NCBI GenBank assembly: GCA_963082875.1
Contig: OY720098.1
Span: 12,772,001 to 12,836,000, forward strand
Origin: Corella eumyota
Lineage: Eukaryota > Chordata > Ascidiacea > Phlebobranchia > Corellidae
DNA: 64,000 nucleotides
Reading direction: 5' to 3'
Position numbers and translations under genes: made by a program. Of this stretch, positions 1 to 13,714 are shown one piece after another (the stretch's first letter is position 1; the number at the start of each line of letters is the position of its first letter). The notes beneath the pieces were generated by a model. That model was not told where the DNA came from and ran no database searches. It saw nothing but the letters and a program-made list of their open reading frames with translations.

Positions 1-1638
1 AAAAGGGAAATATAATAAAACTTATATACACGCCGTTACAATATAGCAAAGTATATTTTTGGAGGAAAGCAGAGAGGCACATTTTTTAAAGGGTGACAGT
101 GGTGACACCCACCCCCATAGACTAAAAATTCTTTGGAACTCACTTAAATTAAGATAACACTTTTCTCATATCCATTTATCCTCAAAGTAGGAAAAACCCT
201 CTGTTTCGTAATAAGTGGCGCAGGTTTTATAATTCATTCCAGTTACAAGGATTGTCTGGCATAGGTCTTACACAAAAAAGCAAATGCATGACAATCATGT
301 AATAAGACTAAGGGCCTTACACAAATGTATGTTTAGAAAAATTTCACCGACGAATTATCCGTTATCAAAAATTAAATAATAAAAAACAGGTTAAATATTT
401 TTATTTGGCCAATTATAGCATTAAACATGCCTTAAAGATAATAATTTATCCAATTTCGACAAAACATGACAAAAAAAACTTATACAAACAATATTTATAA
501 TGGCGATTCAATTTTTTATAAATATACAAAAGACACTTGTGAAAAGCAATAACATGTAAATAGATACCAAATTTGCACGAATAGCATAGCAATATAACAG
601 TGCTATAATCATTAGAATTGGGTGGTTTAACAAAAATAGGACGGTAAATAAAAATAAACAAACCAGTTCAAAAAAAATTAGATTAAGCGTTTTTAAATTG
701 TAAAATACAAAAAAAAACTTTTTCGTTAGAAAGTTTTGGCACCATTACAAAATACAATTGAAGAAGCAGAAAGTAAATTTACACATTAAGTATATACCCT
801 TTTAAAAATTAAAATTTTAAAACAAAAAGCAAACTTATGGTCAAAATCATGAAACCTAAAAAATATAATTATAATCGTAGACGGTGTTTTAAAACTTAAA
901 AAAATACAACACAGTGAAAGTAAAGTTATATAAAACATTAAGACATTGTACTAACTATCCAACCACTAAGTAAAAATCACAGGACAAATAACAGTTTGAG
1001 AAATTATACGAAATTAACAGTTTAAAGCTAGGTAAAACACAGTTTGCTTGTAAGGATGCTTAAAAAAATATAAACTGAGTATTTGGTTACATGCTTATCA
1101 AAATAGGATGGTCTAAGTAGTAGGTACTTTAATAGGATGAAATAAATCTATGAGGTTTTTAAATAAAGCATATATTATAAAAGACTTATAGTTTGTGGTG
1201 CATTTACTAAAAATAGCAATATACAATTTGCAAACATCAAAAATCTATTCGTGCTTAAATTAGCAATACTGTGTTATAAATTTTATGGTGCATGTCGGTG
1301 TACAATATTCGATGTGTGTTGGTGTTAAATCAATATTCAACTCAAATATTGTATTATGTTAAAATGATGTCACATGATAAAGTTATAGCGTTCTTAATAT
1401 TGGTGAATGTTGTTCATGTACATTTAACAGAAGTAAGAGTGAAACAGTGCTTTTAAAACTGACAAATTCTTAGTGGCCAGGTTTCAATTCAAATTCTTAG
1501 TCACCAGGACCAACATTTTAAACCATCAAATTCAGTGTTGGAAATATCTTCTATCTTATCATTGCTATTGCTGGAATAAAACTTAACACACAACAATAAA
1601 TAGCTTGAGTTGATTAGCGTAAAATTTGAATATATTTT
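1..1638. other. Non-coding flank downstream of PPP4R4
   Basis: I see no convincing coding exon here on either strand. It is very AT-rich and the open frames are short and low in complexity. The proximal part is probably the 3' UTR of the minus-strand PPP4R4 gene. On that strand an ATTAAA-type signal lies near 1128-1133 and an AATAAA near 400, but I cannot tell which is used. Confidence 0.5.
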
Positions 1639-4600
1639 TCATCTAGCTGCAGAGTTTTTTTCCTTTTTAATTTTAAGATGGGATGTTGGAACAGGGCTAT
1701 TTGGAGACCCATTCTTTTTTCTTCTAAAACATGTGAATAAAAGCAATTACTAAAAAAAACACATAAAACCTACTAGAACCCACTTTTAAATTTAAATCCC
1801 CTTTTTATTTTTTTATTCTTTATATTAAAATGCTTAAACTTAAACTAATTAGGGTATACATATTTTAAGTTTCCGAAAAGTTCAATTTTTTAGATTATGA
1901 AAGTAGGTATGAGAAGATAAATATTAAGTTCCAATATTGCAACTTACAACTGGGATTTAGGAGACTGTTTTGTTCTTCCTCCACTTCCAGTTGATGAAAC
2001 ACTTCCCCCACTGCCCTTCCTTGTACGTGGTTCTAAATTTTGAACTTGGATGTATTTACGATGTAAAAATGAAATATAAGATTGTAATTATCAAGGTGCT
2101 AAATTATTTATCACATACGGGTGTAAATATAAAAATCTGTTTTTTAAATAATAATTACCTGAAGTAAAAGAGTCATCAGAGTTTTGAAAACTAAGAGCTG
2201 AGGCTGCTTTGCGTCTGTCAGATTTTCTGTTTCCAATAACATAAAAAAATATGTTAATTAAAAAATAGGGGTCTTCTTAAAATTAAAAATTTTTGTAATG
2301 TTTATATTACACTCCAACAATTGAAATTGCAAAACAAGCTTTTATAAAAGAAGTCCAATACTAAAACTTCAATTCCTTATTCAAAAAATTTAATTTAAAT
2401 ATTATGTTACCACAAAATTATAAAAGATGAAACTAAGTCAACTTAAAAATTTAAAAAATACTCACCTTGGTTTATTTAAATGTGTTCCCAAAGCCCCCTG
2501 CTGGGTAATACCCAGGGCTCCTATAAAAGCAGGGTTAGACCCAGCCTGCCTTCCCTGAGACATATATTGTGGTCCCTTGTGTCCAAGGGCTGTGGATGGA
2601 CCCTGTGAAGCGGGATTATTTCCCACAGAAAGATAAGAGAAATGATTGGCAAGATTTCGGTTTTGGATGGACGGGTTTGTAGTTGATGTTGTTGAGGTAT
2701 TTAAATTGTATAAAGTAGGTAAGGACGAATCTATTAAAAATGAGAATGATGTAAATTTCCTTTAATAAATTAGAATAACCAGTCAAATGCCAACTTATCC
2801 AACTACATTTAAATTGTAGTAATATGGCCTTATATACAAATATATCTTCACTGTCATAAAAAGTAAAAAAACAAGCACTGTCATAAAAAGTAAAAAAATA
2901 TAGTAAAAAAAAGTTTTACCAAAATAACAAAACTAATAAAATAAAGAATAATTACAGTAATTTTTGGTTAAATTATATTGCTGTCAGCAATGAAATAGTA
3001 AAAAATTTCAACAAAAATATTTCAGGTAATAAAACCTACTTGGTGTGATTCCATCGCGTTGTGAGACGAAGGTAGATGTGTTGTGAGCTGCAACTGTTTG
3101 AAGTGATTTTGATTTATCTCGACTTCCATTTACTATAATAAACAAACATTTTGAAATTTCTGAAAAAAAATTTACACTAAAATATAATTTTGTTTTATTT
3201 ATTTAATTTCAACAATATTTTAAAACAAGTAATCTCTGCCATAAGGCTGAACAATAACTTAAAAAATAACGAAAAGAAAATGTAAATATAAACAATAATT
3301 AAAAACATATTTTATTAAAAATGATTTACCCTTTAAACTAGAACTAGTTGTACTAGCTTGTAGTAGACTAGAATTTCTTTTTTTCACTTTGTTTTTTTCC
3401 GAACGAGCTGCCATGGCTTTGCCCATAGAAGAAGATGAATGACTGCTTCCATGACTTTTGAGAGACCTTAAAAGGGTTATTAAAATAAATATAAACAATA
3501 CAAATATGTAATCTACAATATTTTTTGTTGTTAAAAAAATTAACTGACCTGGCATCTTCATCCTTGTTCTTTTCATCCTGCATCATGAACAGTCGCTCCT
3601 CTTCTTCTTTTCGTTGATCATTGAGATCAACATCCAATAATCGATGTTGGGTAAGCTAAAAATAAAAAAAGTTTTCAAAGTAGTATCTTACTTTTTATTA
3701 ACTATCACCGTGTTGTAGTGGTAAGAGCATTTACATTAACTGGCTTAGGTTATTTGTTTGATTTCCACTACTTTCATGTCAAAGCACCCTTAGTAAGGCA
3801 CTAAAATATTGTAAACTCCTCTGGCACCCAAAATAAATCGACAGGTTAATTTTTTGTCTAACGATATCCAAAAATAGCGATAGCAAATTAAGACTAAATA
3901 GGATTTACAATGTAGAGTTGGGCTTTCCAAAAATGGGTAAGTTGTCTTAAATAAATAAAAACATTTATTACAATTCTGTTTTAGTAACTTATTATGACAT
4001 AACTTTTAAAAAATGATTTACCGATTCCATAGCAACCTCAGTTCGATCAAGTTCAAGAATTGCTATTCGGATGGCGGAACACACATCACGATCCTTTTCT
4101 GAAGATAAAAGCTTGCGAACACTTGTCTCAAGTTGACCGTGTAGTGATCGGTCACGTGGTAATTTTAACAACGCTTTCATGCTGAATAAAACATTTAAAA
4201 GTAAAATTTGTGTTAAAGTTATAAAGAATTAATCTGTCTATTTCGACATTGTGTGGTATTGCTTTATCAAATTTTAATAGCCATTTTTAATAGTCCTACT
4301 AAATGATAGAAGTAGGAACTAAATCAAGAACCTTATTAAAATGCTCTTTGCTTAAAACCATGTGCTAACGCACTTAGCCCGAAACTAGAAAAGCAAACAT
4401 GCTTAACTCAAGAATATAAGGCATAAAGCATATGCACCCAAGAAAAATATAAGTAATAATTTTAATACAAAAACATTAATATAATTTTAAATACAATCTT
4501 TTTAAATTGAATAAGAAATATTAAACTATGGTAAAAATATGCTAAAAATAATATCAACCTACAACTGCCTTTCTTAATCTAACTATTTTTTAAAAAATCA

Positions 4601-7600
4601 TAAAGAATTTACCTTGGTAAGATTTTGCATAAACAGAGCCTGACGTTAGGTATGGGATCATAAAACAACCTAAGTACATGTTCAAATAAATATTCCTTAA
4701 AGAAAGCCCTCGAAAACAAAACTATCATGTGTGTACAAGCTTCAAAGAATAAAATGCGATTTCGATATGTTTTTGAATAACACAGATCTAAAAGCAAAAA
4801 AATAAATTTAAGATAACTAAAAATTATTAAAAAGAAAGAGTAGATACAAAAAACAATAACATTAAATTATATTTTGTTACCTAGGAAATTAGATAGCAAA
4901 TACCCCAAAAATATGTTGTAATAATTAAATAAAGCTAATGTGAAAAAGATACTTTATTATTGAGATTAAATTAAAAATATAACTATGATCTAAAAAATAC
5001 CTTGTATTAATCTATCGCACATTTCTTTTCGTTGGTCTAATTTTCGGTTGTGTCGAATAAAAACACAAACTGTACATGCAGCTGCCTCCCTTACAGGTAA
5101 ATAACGCTAAAAAATATTCAATGCACATTTTAATCATTTTTCAATTAAATATTTTTAATTAAATAAACATAAATTTCAGGAATACAGAAAAATGTTTTTG
5201 ACAATTTAAAGATCCACACAATTTATTATATACAGAATTGTATGCTAAGTAAATATAGTTTAATATAATAAATATATTAACTTAAAAGTACAAGCCAAAA
5301 CAATAAAAATAATTGAAACTAAAGAAGAATAAAAAAATTTGCTTAAAAAACTTACATTCGTTGTCAGTAGTTTAAAAACTACTGGAACAAATTTGTAATA
5401 TATTTGATCTGAGGATAAAACATCTGGCAATCGTCGCATGTGAGTTACCATTGTTTCTAGCGCCCTCCAACTGCTAGGCCACAATAGTTCCATATGTGTA
5501 ATGGCGGTTAACAAGGAGCCAATTATTTCTGTTACCCCATTTACCTGTGTTTTATTAAATTGTTGGCAAATTAAACTTACAACATGAAAATAAAATTACA
5601 ATTACTTAAGTTTTTGTTTAAACAACAAAAAGCTTAACATTATAGTTTTTTTTGTATAAGTTTATCCTTGAAGTGAAAGGGCCCCACATAGCCTAAACTT
5701 GTTAAGTTTTGTTTGATAATTTAAGATATTATTGATCATTTTGATAAATAATTTAACTACCAATCAGTATTGGGTTTGACAGGTGTTCTACTGTTGATAA
5801 ACGCCTTACTCAAGGACACCTGGACATGGAAAAACTAAAAATCAAACCATAAACCTTATGTTGTGAAGAAAATTATGACAAATTTTATGAAAATTTTAAT
5901 TAATGTACAACTTATACAACCTTGTTATCAATAAGGTTGCCTCTAGTAATCACAGCAGTTAAGGTATCAGGTAATCTTCTAAGGCAAGCTTCTAACACAC
6001 TGGATACCAGTTTTTCTCTTAATAACATAACAACATGACTGTGTATGAGGTAGGCTTGTGCTTCTAATGATTGGGCAACCTGGTTTAAAAGTTTCAAATA
6101 TTTTGAATAAAAGTAAATCACTTTTGGTTTGTGCTAAACAGAGTATACAGTTCTATTTACAGTTTAGCCTATTATTTTTTAGGCTTAAAAAATACTACTA
6201 AAAATTTAATATTTTTTTAAATCACAGTTACCTCATGAATTCCTGCAGCAAAGTGTTTTCTAACCAAACTGTCCTGGTCAGTACATAAAAGAGAAGCACA
6301 TTCAAGCAAGCAATCCTCAAACTCATTTGCATTACAAAACGATGTCAATGCCTAAAAAAGTTCAAAACAAACTAATTTGGTGTAAAAGTTTTAAATTGTG
6401 TTTTTCATTACATAGCATATTATTGTGCCAAGTATAAAAGATTTAAAACAAAAGTGACTTCTCCAAACAAAAAAGGATAAAAAATTAGAGTTTTTTATTC
6501 ACAGTCTTATCACTAAAACAAATATCAAAAAACAACTTGAAAAAAAAGAAAAATCTTGATTATTTAAAAATGTAACTTAAGTTACTTTTGTTCTCAGATG
6601 TTATAACGTAATCATACTTAAATAATTGCATGTAATAGACAATGCATCTTAAAAGGCCTTTGTTACATTGCCTTTGCTTACATTTTATAGCATACCCTAT
6701 AGGACATTATTTCAAGCAAGTTACAATTACTTATCATACAACAATGTCTAGTTAATTACATTACAAAATGACATAGCAAAAATAAAAAAAGTTTTTATGT
6801 TTTAGGTTGTTAAGTCATTCAAAGTATTTTATCTTGACTATGGAATTTTTCCCTTTGGGATGGTTTCTCAAAACAAAGAATTATTGGACAGAAGTGAATA
6901 AATAAACCAATTAAATAATATAAGATCATAAAAAAAATGTTACATTAAGTCTATTACAAAAGTATCATTTAAATGCCTTTTTAACTAAAAGTCTACCATT
7001 TAAGAGTATGCAAGAATATATGGGAAACTGTTACAAAGAATTATCCCACACCAGGCTTATTTTAAATACATCAAGTTCTAAGCTAGGTGAGTATGTTTAA
7101 CAACCTTGTGAGATTTTTTAACAAGTTTAAGTGATTTTCAAGGTTTTAAAAAATAAAGTTCTGATTAAGCTTTAAACCCTAAAAAAGTTTAACATCAAAA
7201 AATGTGAAATCTTAAGTAATTAAAACTAACTTTAAGAAGAAAATGGCAAAAAATACTGAAAAGCAAAACAATGTCAAATATCCATATAGGTAAAATATGT
7301 CAGTTTAAAAAAAATTTTGTTTGCTTCCGATAGAAAAAAATTAATTAAAAGATATATTTCAATCCATATAACTACTAAATAAGTGCAATGTTGCAATAAA
7401 AAGTCATTTTAAATAATTTATAAAACACAAATTTTACATTTTAATATAGTTAACTAAGAGTCACGAAATGTGTTCAACTTTTAAATTATAATACTTACAG
7501 GAAAGTTATAAGCACAAAGCCTTCGACATTCCAAATATTCTTCTTGTTTCTCATTGTTATTTTGATTGTTTGTTGATGGAGAAGGAGGAGAGGATAAACT

Positions 7601-10600
7601 TTCAAATGAGGGTAAGGTCAAAATGTCATAACCCTCGGCTGTGTTTAATGGAGTGCGACCAAGCATGCAAAGATGTTGGTAGGTTAACAACATCCAACTA
7701 TGTTGGTCAGAGTTAAAATTTTCTAAAAACATTAAAAAATTATCAAAAAATGTTTTTTTAAATAATAAAAGCTCACTTAAATACAAATATGTTTGGCTAA
7801 ATGAAAGGAAAAAACAATTATTTTTAAAATTACAAAAAAGCTTACTTGAAATATGAAAACAAAATCTTCCAAAATTTTTGGCAACACTAAGAAGTGTGTG
7901 ATCTTCAAGAGCTAATGCTTGCTCACAGTAACGACAAATTATTGGGACAACACTTTGGGCCACTGTATCTGTAGCACATTGTAATATATACCATGTTACA
8001 AGTTTTTAATCTTAAAATCTATTTCACAAAGTTAATAAACCAAACTACTTCAAATGACTGTTGTATGCACATCTTTTTTATATGTATACAATTGATAATA
8101 GAAGTTATAGATTACCATCATCAAGTAATGAGCACATATTAAGTATAGCTTCCACAGCTGCTTCTCGTACTTGACTCTCTTCATCAGCCGCAAGCTCCAA
8201 AACTTCATCCAGGATTAAACGACGAGTCTCTTCAGCCCTTAACAGAAAAATATTAAGAAATTGTTATTGAAATATTCTTTTCAATTTTTTTTATTTTTTT
8301 AATAAAAATATTTAGTAAATTTTTGTAAATTAAAATTTAAGTGGTATTAAATATAAAATGTAGAGGTGGTAAAATTGGTCTACTCACAAACAAAATAAAC
8401 AAAAACCATTTTTTTACTTAAGTCCAAATGTAGTTAGCATAACAACTATTAAAAAGAGGCCTTGCCTGACATAATTGTTAATAGTTTTATCAAAATCTTT
8501 TTTTAAAGCTAAAATAATAAAAAAAAACAATAAATTTTAATGCCATTTCCCCTTTTGTTCTAACAGAAGTTAATAATTGATTTAACAACAAAAAATATAA
8601 ATCTGTTGGTATATAAACAATGGTAAATAAAATTACATATATTCAAATTAAAAAATCAATAAACAGAAAATAATAAACACCCCCCAAAAAAACAAAAAAC
8701 AAAACCCCCCAAAAATATCATATAAAAAATTATTCACAACAATATACAAATATAAAACCTAAAAATTAAAATCACAACCGAAAAAACAAAAAATAATTTT
8801 TATTCAAATATATTTATATATCAGTATAATGGTTTTTTATTATCCTACCCAAGTGTTATGGCGATGGTGTGCAAATGGGTGCACATGCATGCCCTTACAT
8901 TGTGTTCAACATCTTGGCATAATTGTTTAACTGTCTGGACAAAGTCTTTCTTGACTCTATAGTAAAACAACAGTGTTTAAACGGGCTACACACAATCAAT
9001 AAAATAAACTATAACTGCACTTAAAAATCATTCACATCATATATTTACATGTTAGGTTCGAATTTAGAAGCAACTGCCCCTAAAATTGAGCAACAACTTA
9101 ATCTGGAAGCAGTAGGTTGTGAAAGTTGACCTTTTGCAATTGCTAAACCCAAAACTTCCCTTTTTATAGTTTCTTTAGGTAAATAGTTGATGACGTTTAT
9201 AAGAGTGTTTAGCCAGGATTGGGAAATAACTAAAAATTAACAAATTGCTATAAAAATTATAAAAAATTAGTGCTGTGTAGTGTTTAGAACACATAATTCC
9301 ACTATATAATGTCCTGGGTTCAATCACCAATGTCTTCATGTTGTAACGCCCTTGAGTATATTGATACTTACTACTAGCAAGCTAAAAACTAATTAGCAGA
9401 TCAAAATTTAGACAATATAATAAAGTCAACAATATCCAGAAATACCAAAAGTAACAGTTGTTACCATTTATTTGGGATGGAAGTTAACCTTTTAATATCA
9501 AAGATAAATAAATTTAAAAAAAGAGTTTTTAAATAAATTTAAATTAGTAAAATATTTCTAGTTTGTTAACTTTTTTATTGCAAGTATTCCATGGGCTAAA
9601 TGCTGCACTAATCGTAAATCTGAAATTCTTTATTAACACTTTGAGTTGTATAAACAAAATATTTCAAATATCAAAGACCGAAATAGAAGGAGAAAGTCTC
9701 GAGCCCTACTTACATGGGTCCTTGTTATTAATATTAGTAATAATAGTCCTTAAGAAGTGCTGGGTGTACACAGCTGGTGGTAAAAGTTCTTCTTTTGCGA
9801 TTGTGGTAAACACTTCAGTGGCCATTAACTGAAGGTCTACTCCTAAAAACAATTAAGAAAATGGTTGATAATATTTTCTAAAGATGTTAATTTCATATTT
9901 TCGGTGTACAGTGATTAGTGACCATATTTTGTTTTAACTTTAAAATCAAATTTGTGCTTAAAAACATGCAAAATTATTAAATTTTTATGATTTTACAGTA
10001 TAACAGGCCATTTTGATTATTGTTGATCCTACTCATATTGACAATTATTAATAATAAAAATATAAAACCAATTTGTCATGTTATTTACAACAAATGGCAC
10101 TTTACCACAATGGATAGGCCTATTTAAACTTTTTTTTATATATTTAATATATATATGTAAGAATGTTAACTGCACAATCCAAACTTAAAGTAACATGAAA
10201 TACTCCAACCCGGTTTAAAGTTGACTTTGGCAGTTTGTGCTATTATTGATAAAGTTGCCCGATAATGAATTAGCTGATTGGTTTTTGGGTGCATAGAGTT
10301 TAGGGCACCACAGCATAAAAGCAGTAAGAATCGAACACAGGACCTCACGTGGTAAAAAGTTGTTAGTGATCATCCTACCTGAGGTATGGATCATATCTTT
10401 CACCTTTGGCATGACCCTTCTCATACTCTCGTTTTGCCATCCTTTTATTAAATGGGGTAAATGTTGAAGCACGCTTAAGCATTGCACTTCTTGGCCAGAA
10501 CTTAAAAAAAAGTAAAAATGTAAATTTGTAATAAAATTATTTCAATTAAAGATAATCATATCATAAACACTGTCAAAAAATTGACAAGAAATAAAAATTT

Positions 10601-12336
10601 TAGAGGATTACTGAACATTAAATAACATAACAAAATAACTATAATTATTTTTTTGCTGAATTTTTTTATAACAACACTTAAATTAATTAATTAAAAGTAA
10701 GATCTGTTTTAAACGTTATAATTCACAAGGGAAGTTTTTAATAAGGAGAAATTGGCTCTCCAGTAAAACCAGATTGAATTGATATCGATCACAATTGTTC
10801 TTTGTTACAAAACACAAGCTCCATTGTGTGTAACAACTACCTTGGTTTATACACAGCCTGTACAAATTACTTGTTCCATTAAAAGAAAAATCATTCCAAT
10901 GCTGATACAACACAGTCTGAGTGTCATCTAGTCGGTTAGTGTTTTTTGCACAGCAATACTGGCACTTCATTTTATGAATTGATTAATAGTGCAAACATTA
11001 GAAAAACAAAAAATTTCATCGAAAAGATTAAAGCTTTATATATCATTGACTAGTAACCCTTTTATACAACACTAACACATTTATATTTCATGTCAAAAAC
11101 AACATACTTACTTAAAAACCTAAAATACTTCTAATATCAATTTATCATAAAACAGTTTTAAATGAAAGTTTAAAACAAGTGTCAATAAACAACAACATTA
11201 AGAGAAATCAAAAGCATTTTTTAAACAGCTATTTACAGCATTAAAAATTTATTTAAACAAAAACTGTTTAATCTAAGCTTGAAACAATACTATAAAGTTA
11301 TCTTATAAACAAAACTTACAGTGGAGAAATAACACTTTTTCTACTAAATGGTCCAAACCAAAATTATAAAAATAAAACAATTTTAAATTATTATCGTTAA
11401 TAAAAAACTCTTCATGTAACTAAAAGTGTTTAATTTTTTATAATAAATTAATTAAAAAATAAAAAACAAAACTCCTGAGAATATTGCTGATTGCAAATAT
11501 TATACAATTTCTGAATATAACTTATTTGTATACATTTTTTTTGCATTATCACTTTTCATAAACAAATAATATAACCCAATGTTGCAAATTTATTTTGCAA
11601 ACTTTACTGACTCCAGTTAACAAAAATATTTTTTTAAACAAACATGGACTTATTTATTAAATTTATTTGTAAAATAGTTTAGTTTAGGAAGTGTTTAAAA
11701 CAAATCATCTTTTTTTTACTTTTTACATAGGATCGCATTCTTTGAAATAGAAGTCACACAAAATTTATAATTTCACAATCCACTACTGCTAAAGTCAGAA
11801 GAAATTTTTAAAATAAATTATACTCTCAATATATTAACAGTAATATTTCTTACCTTAAAATAAATACAGCTCGATCAATTTCATTAAGAGATTCGTCAAC
11901 TGTTAACTTATCAAGTTCTTCTTGTGTCTGGATTTATAAAAATATATTTTTTTAACCCAGTATTTCACAAACTAATATAAAACATTCAAATGTTTATTAT
12001 TGTTAGAGTTTATAAAGGCTTTAAATTTTTTTTTTTTTAAATGAATTTGAAGTTTAGGGTTTTCATATTATACATTCTTTTCTAAAAATCTAAAAGGAAA
12101 AAATAAGTATGCGAGAACTATTTGTAGCATTTGCAACAATTAAGGGTATTATATTAAATTTAAAAATTTGGTTTACATGTTCTATGTAAACTCTCAATCA
12201 GTTTAAAGAAAGAATAAGTAAGATCTTAACTTTTTATTTAAAAAAATACCTTTAAAGTTGTCCTAACATCTTTTTCAATGTTGAAATCCTGAATATCCTC
12301 CTCCAATAAAGAAATGTCGCTGCTTAAGTCCATCAT
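1639..12336 (-). CDS. PPP4R4: Protein phosphatase 4 regulatory subunit 4 (HEAT repeats)
   Basis: Predicted 972-residue HEAT-repeat regulatory subunit that, from the family, binds the PP4 catalytic subunit in the cytoplasm. Exons (minus): 12336-12250, 11927-11854, 10500-10379, 9842-9714, 9229-9049, 8956-8849, 8237-8116, 7968-7846, 7722-7499, 6351-6232, 6079-5921, 5544-5356, 5106-5001, 4787-4613, 4181-4022, 3655-3549, 3466-3330, 3132-3040, 2730-2466, 2226-2159, 2032-1948, 1723-1639. All have GT-AG borders and sum to 973 codons in frame. Matches to vertebrate PPP4R4 run throughout: KLTVDESLNEIDRA (exon 2), INYLPKETIKREVL (exon 5), CRRLCAYNFP (exon 9), LPDVLSSDQIYYKF (exon 12), VRKLLSSEKDRDV (exon 15). 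Exon 9 carries a Ser/Pro/Asn-rich loop. Exons 17-22 encode a low-complexity Ser/Lys-rich tail, as in the vertebrate protein (about 870 residues). Start chosen at the first of two adjacent ATGs; the second is at 12333. Introns 2 and 9 are over 1 kb and hold no exon I recognise. Confidence 0.93.
2849..2900. repeat. Two-copy tandem repeat, 27-bp unit
   Basis: Two near-identical adjacent units begin at 2849 and 2876, each starting cactgtcataaaaagtaa. They lie in PPP4R4 intron 18. It looks like a simple local duplication. Confidence 0.7.
3705..3868 (+). mobile_element. Old tRNA-headed SINE fragment
   Basis: The copy begins with an A-box-like gtgttgtagtggtaagagca, has a degraded B box around tttgatttccac, and then a body ending near a cacccaaaataaatcgac segment. 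It is diverged from the young copies at 24245 and 58741 and lies inside PPP4R4 intron 15, antisense to the gene. It probably belongs to an older subfamily together with the copies at 9268 and 58195. Confidence 0.6.
9268..9488 (+). mobile_element. Old tRNA-headed SINE copy
   Basis: The head reads gctgtgtagtgtttagaaca, the B box is gggttcaatcacc, and a conserved cgcccttgag segment follows. The tail aligns with the copy at 58195 (shared ctaaaaactaatta). It lies in PPP4R4 intron 4, antisense to the gene. The many differences from the young copies imply an old insertion. Confidence 0.65.
10161..10376 (-). mobile_element. SINE copy abutting the exon 3 splice donor of PPP4R4
   Basis: On the minus strand it shows a degraded A box, the B-box-like GTGTTCGATTCTTACTGC, and then body segments matching the young SINE (ATGCTGTGGTGCCC, AAACTGCCAAAG, GGGTTGGAGTA). 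Its 5' end falls at or next to the exon 3 donor (GT at 10378-10377), in the sense orientation of PPP4R4. The exact boundary is uncertain because the A box is decayed. Confidence 0.65.
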
Positions 12337-13714
12337 TGTGAAAAAGAATTTGCCCTTGCAAGTTTCTAATAAATCCCACTTTAATAAAGACTTTTAATCG
12401 ACCTCATAGATTTTTATAATTTTCTTTTAAATTCATTGCAACGTTATTTCAGGATAAAACACCAGTGACTTAGACAACTTTTTTTGTTACACAATTTGAC
12501 AGTATCATTTATATATCTGAGTTTAAAAAAAAAGAATATGGTTTGCAGGTTAAGAAAGAACTGATATAAATTAACATCTTCTTCCAAAATTAAATTTGAT
12601 CCCAATTTTTTTTATATAACAATAGTTGTCATTTTAATATTTTTTTTGTTAGAAGATTAGATTTATTAATGATATTTGATTAATAAAAGGTTGCATAAAT
12701 AAAATAGGTTAATATTACTATTTTACAACAACGTTTATCAATTTTGCATGTTTCTACGAAAGACACAATCAAAGAATAATATTACAATTAAAATGCCCCC
12801 AATTTACGCATTTTTTTTTAAACTTAACGACTGAGTGATTGACAACACACGTTTTAAATACAAAATAGTCTAAATTTTAAACCTTTAGCTTACTAGCCTA
12901 AGAAATTGTCCATTTGTTTACACAAAAATGTGTAAATGGAAATAATTACCATCTTATTAAATTAAAAGACTTTAGTATATTTATACAAAAATGTCAACAA
13001 AATGCAAAATCCAGTGGTAACTATCAAAGCGTAAAAATAATAGCTTTGGTTACCATTGCTCTGTAGCACATACAGTGTCTGATTTTATTGTTATAGTATT
13101 TTTATTAAAGTTTACAATTAAATAGCTTTTTAATAAATTTAAACAAACAACAAAGATAAGTCTTAATAAAACACTTATTTCAAAATCACATCTGACTAAG
13201 ACAATTTTTATTAAACTGACTAAGACAATTTTTTTATTATTTATTTATAAATTGATTTGTTATACGATATGTGGACGAAATAACTTAAAAATAAAAATTA
13301 AAAACAGGTTAAATCACGAAATAACATATTGAACATAATATCGCCTTCTTAAAAAAACTTTATAAAAACACTTATAAGTTAAATAGGACATTTAGTAGGC
13401 TTATAACACTTTTATGGTAAGGCATATTACCAAAAGAAAAACAAGTAAGTAATAATTAGCAACTTTAAGGTTCCTAAAAGCTTTTGTGACGTGAAAAAAC
13501 TTTTACTCACAAATTAGCTACAGTAAATTATTAGACGCTATTCAAATTAACGTATATATTGGCTTTAACAGCTTTTATGGGAACTTGTATTTGCTTCATG
13601 AATTTCGGTAATATTAATATGTATCTTAATGCACAGTGACAATACCGTTTAAAGTTTGTAAAGCGGGTGAAATATCACGATTGCAATTTACCAGAACCAA
13701 AAAGTTATCTGTTA
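12337..13714. other. Intergenic, PPP4R4 5' flank and GTPase 3' flank
   Basis: No gene was recognised. The right part should hold the 3' UTR of the minus-strand GTPase; minus-strand AATAAA signals occur around 13230-13245. A 24-nt unit containing ctgactaagacaattttt is repeated in tandem near 13191-13232. The left part is the presumed PPP4R4 promoter and 5' UTR. Confidence 0.5.

Noticed and set aside
5690-5835. Possible minus-strand SINE fragment in PPP4R4 intron 11
   Set aside because: Only a short aacgccttactcaagga match to the SINE body is clear; too little to call the element.
8681-8720. C-rich runs in PPP4R4 intron 6 as a G-quadruplex on the minus strand
   Set aside because: Only two six-base tracts are present; a stable intramolecular quadruplex needs four.
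10716-10970. Cys-containing 84-codon minus-strand frame in PPP4R4 intron 2
   Set aside because: It does not join exons 2 and 3, which already connect in frame with conserved sequence, and it shows no recognisable motif.
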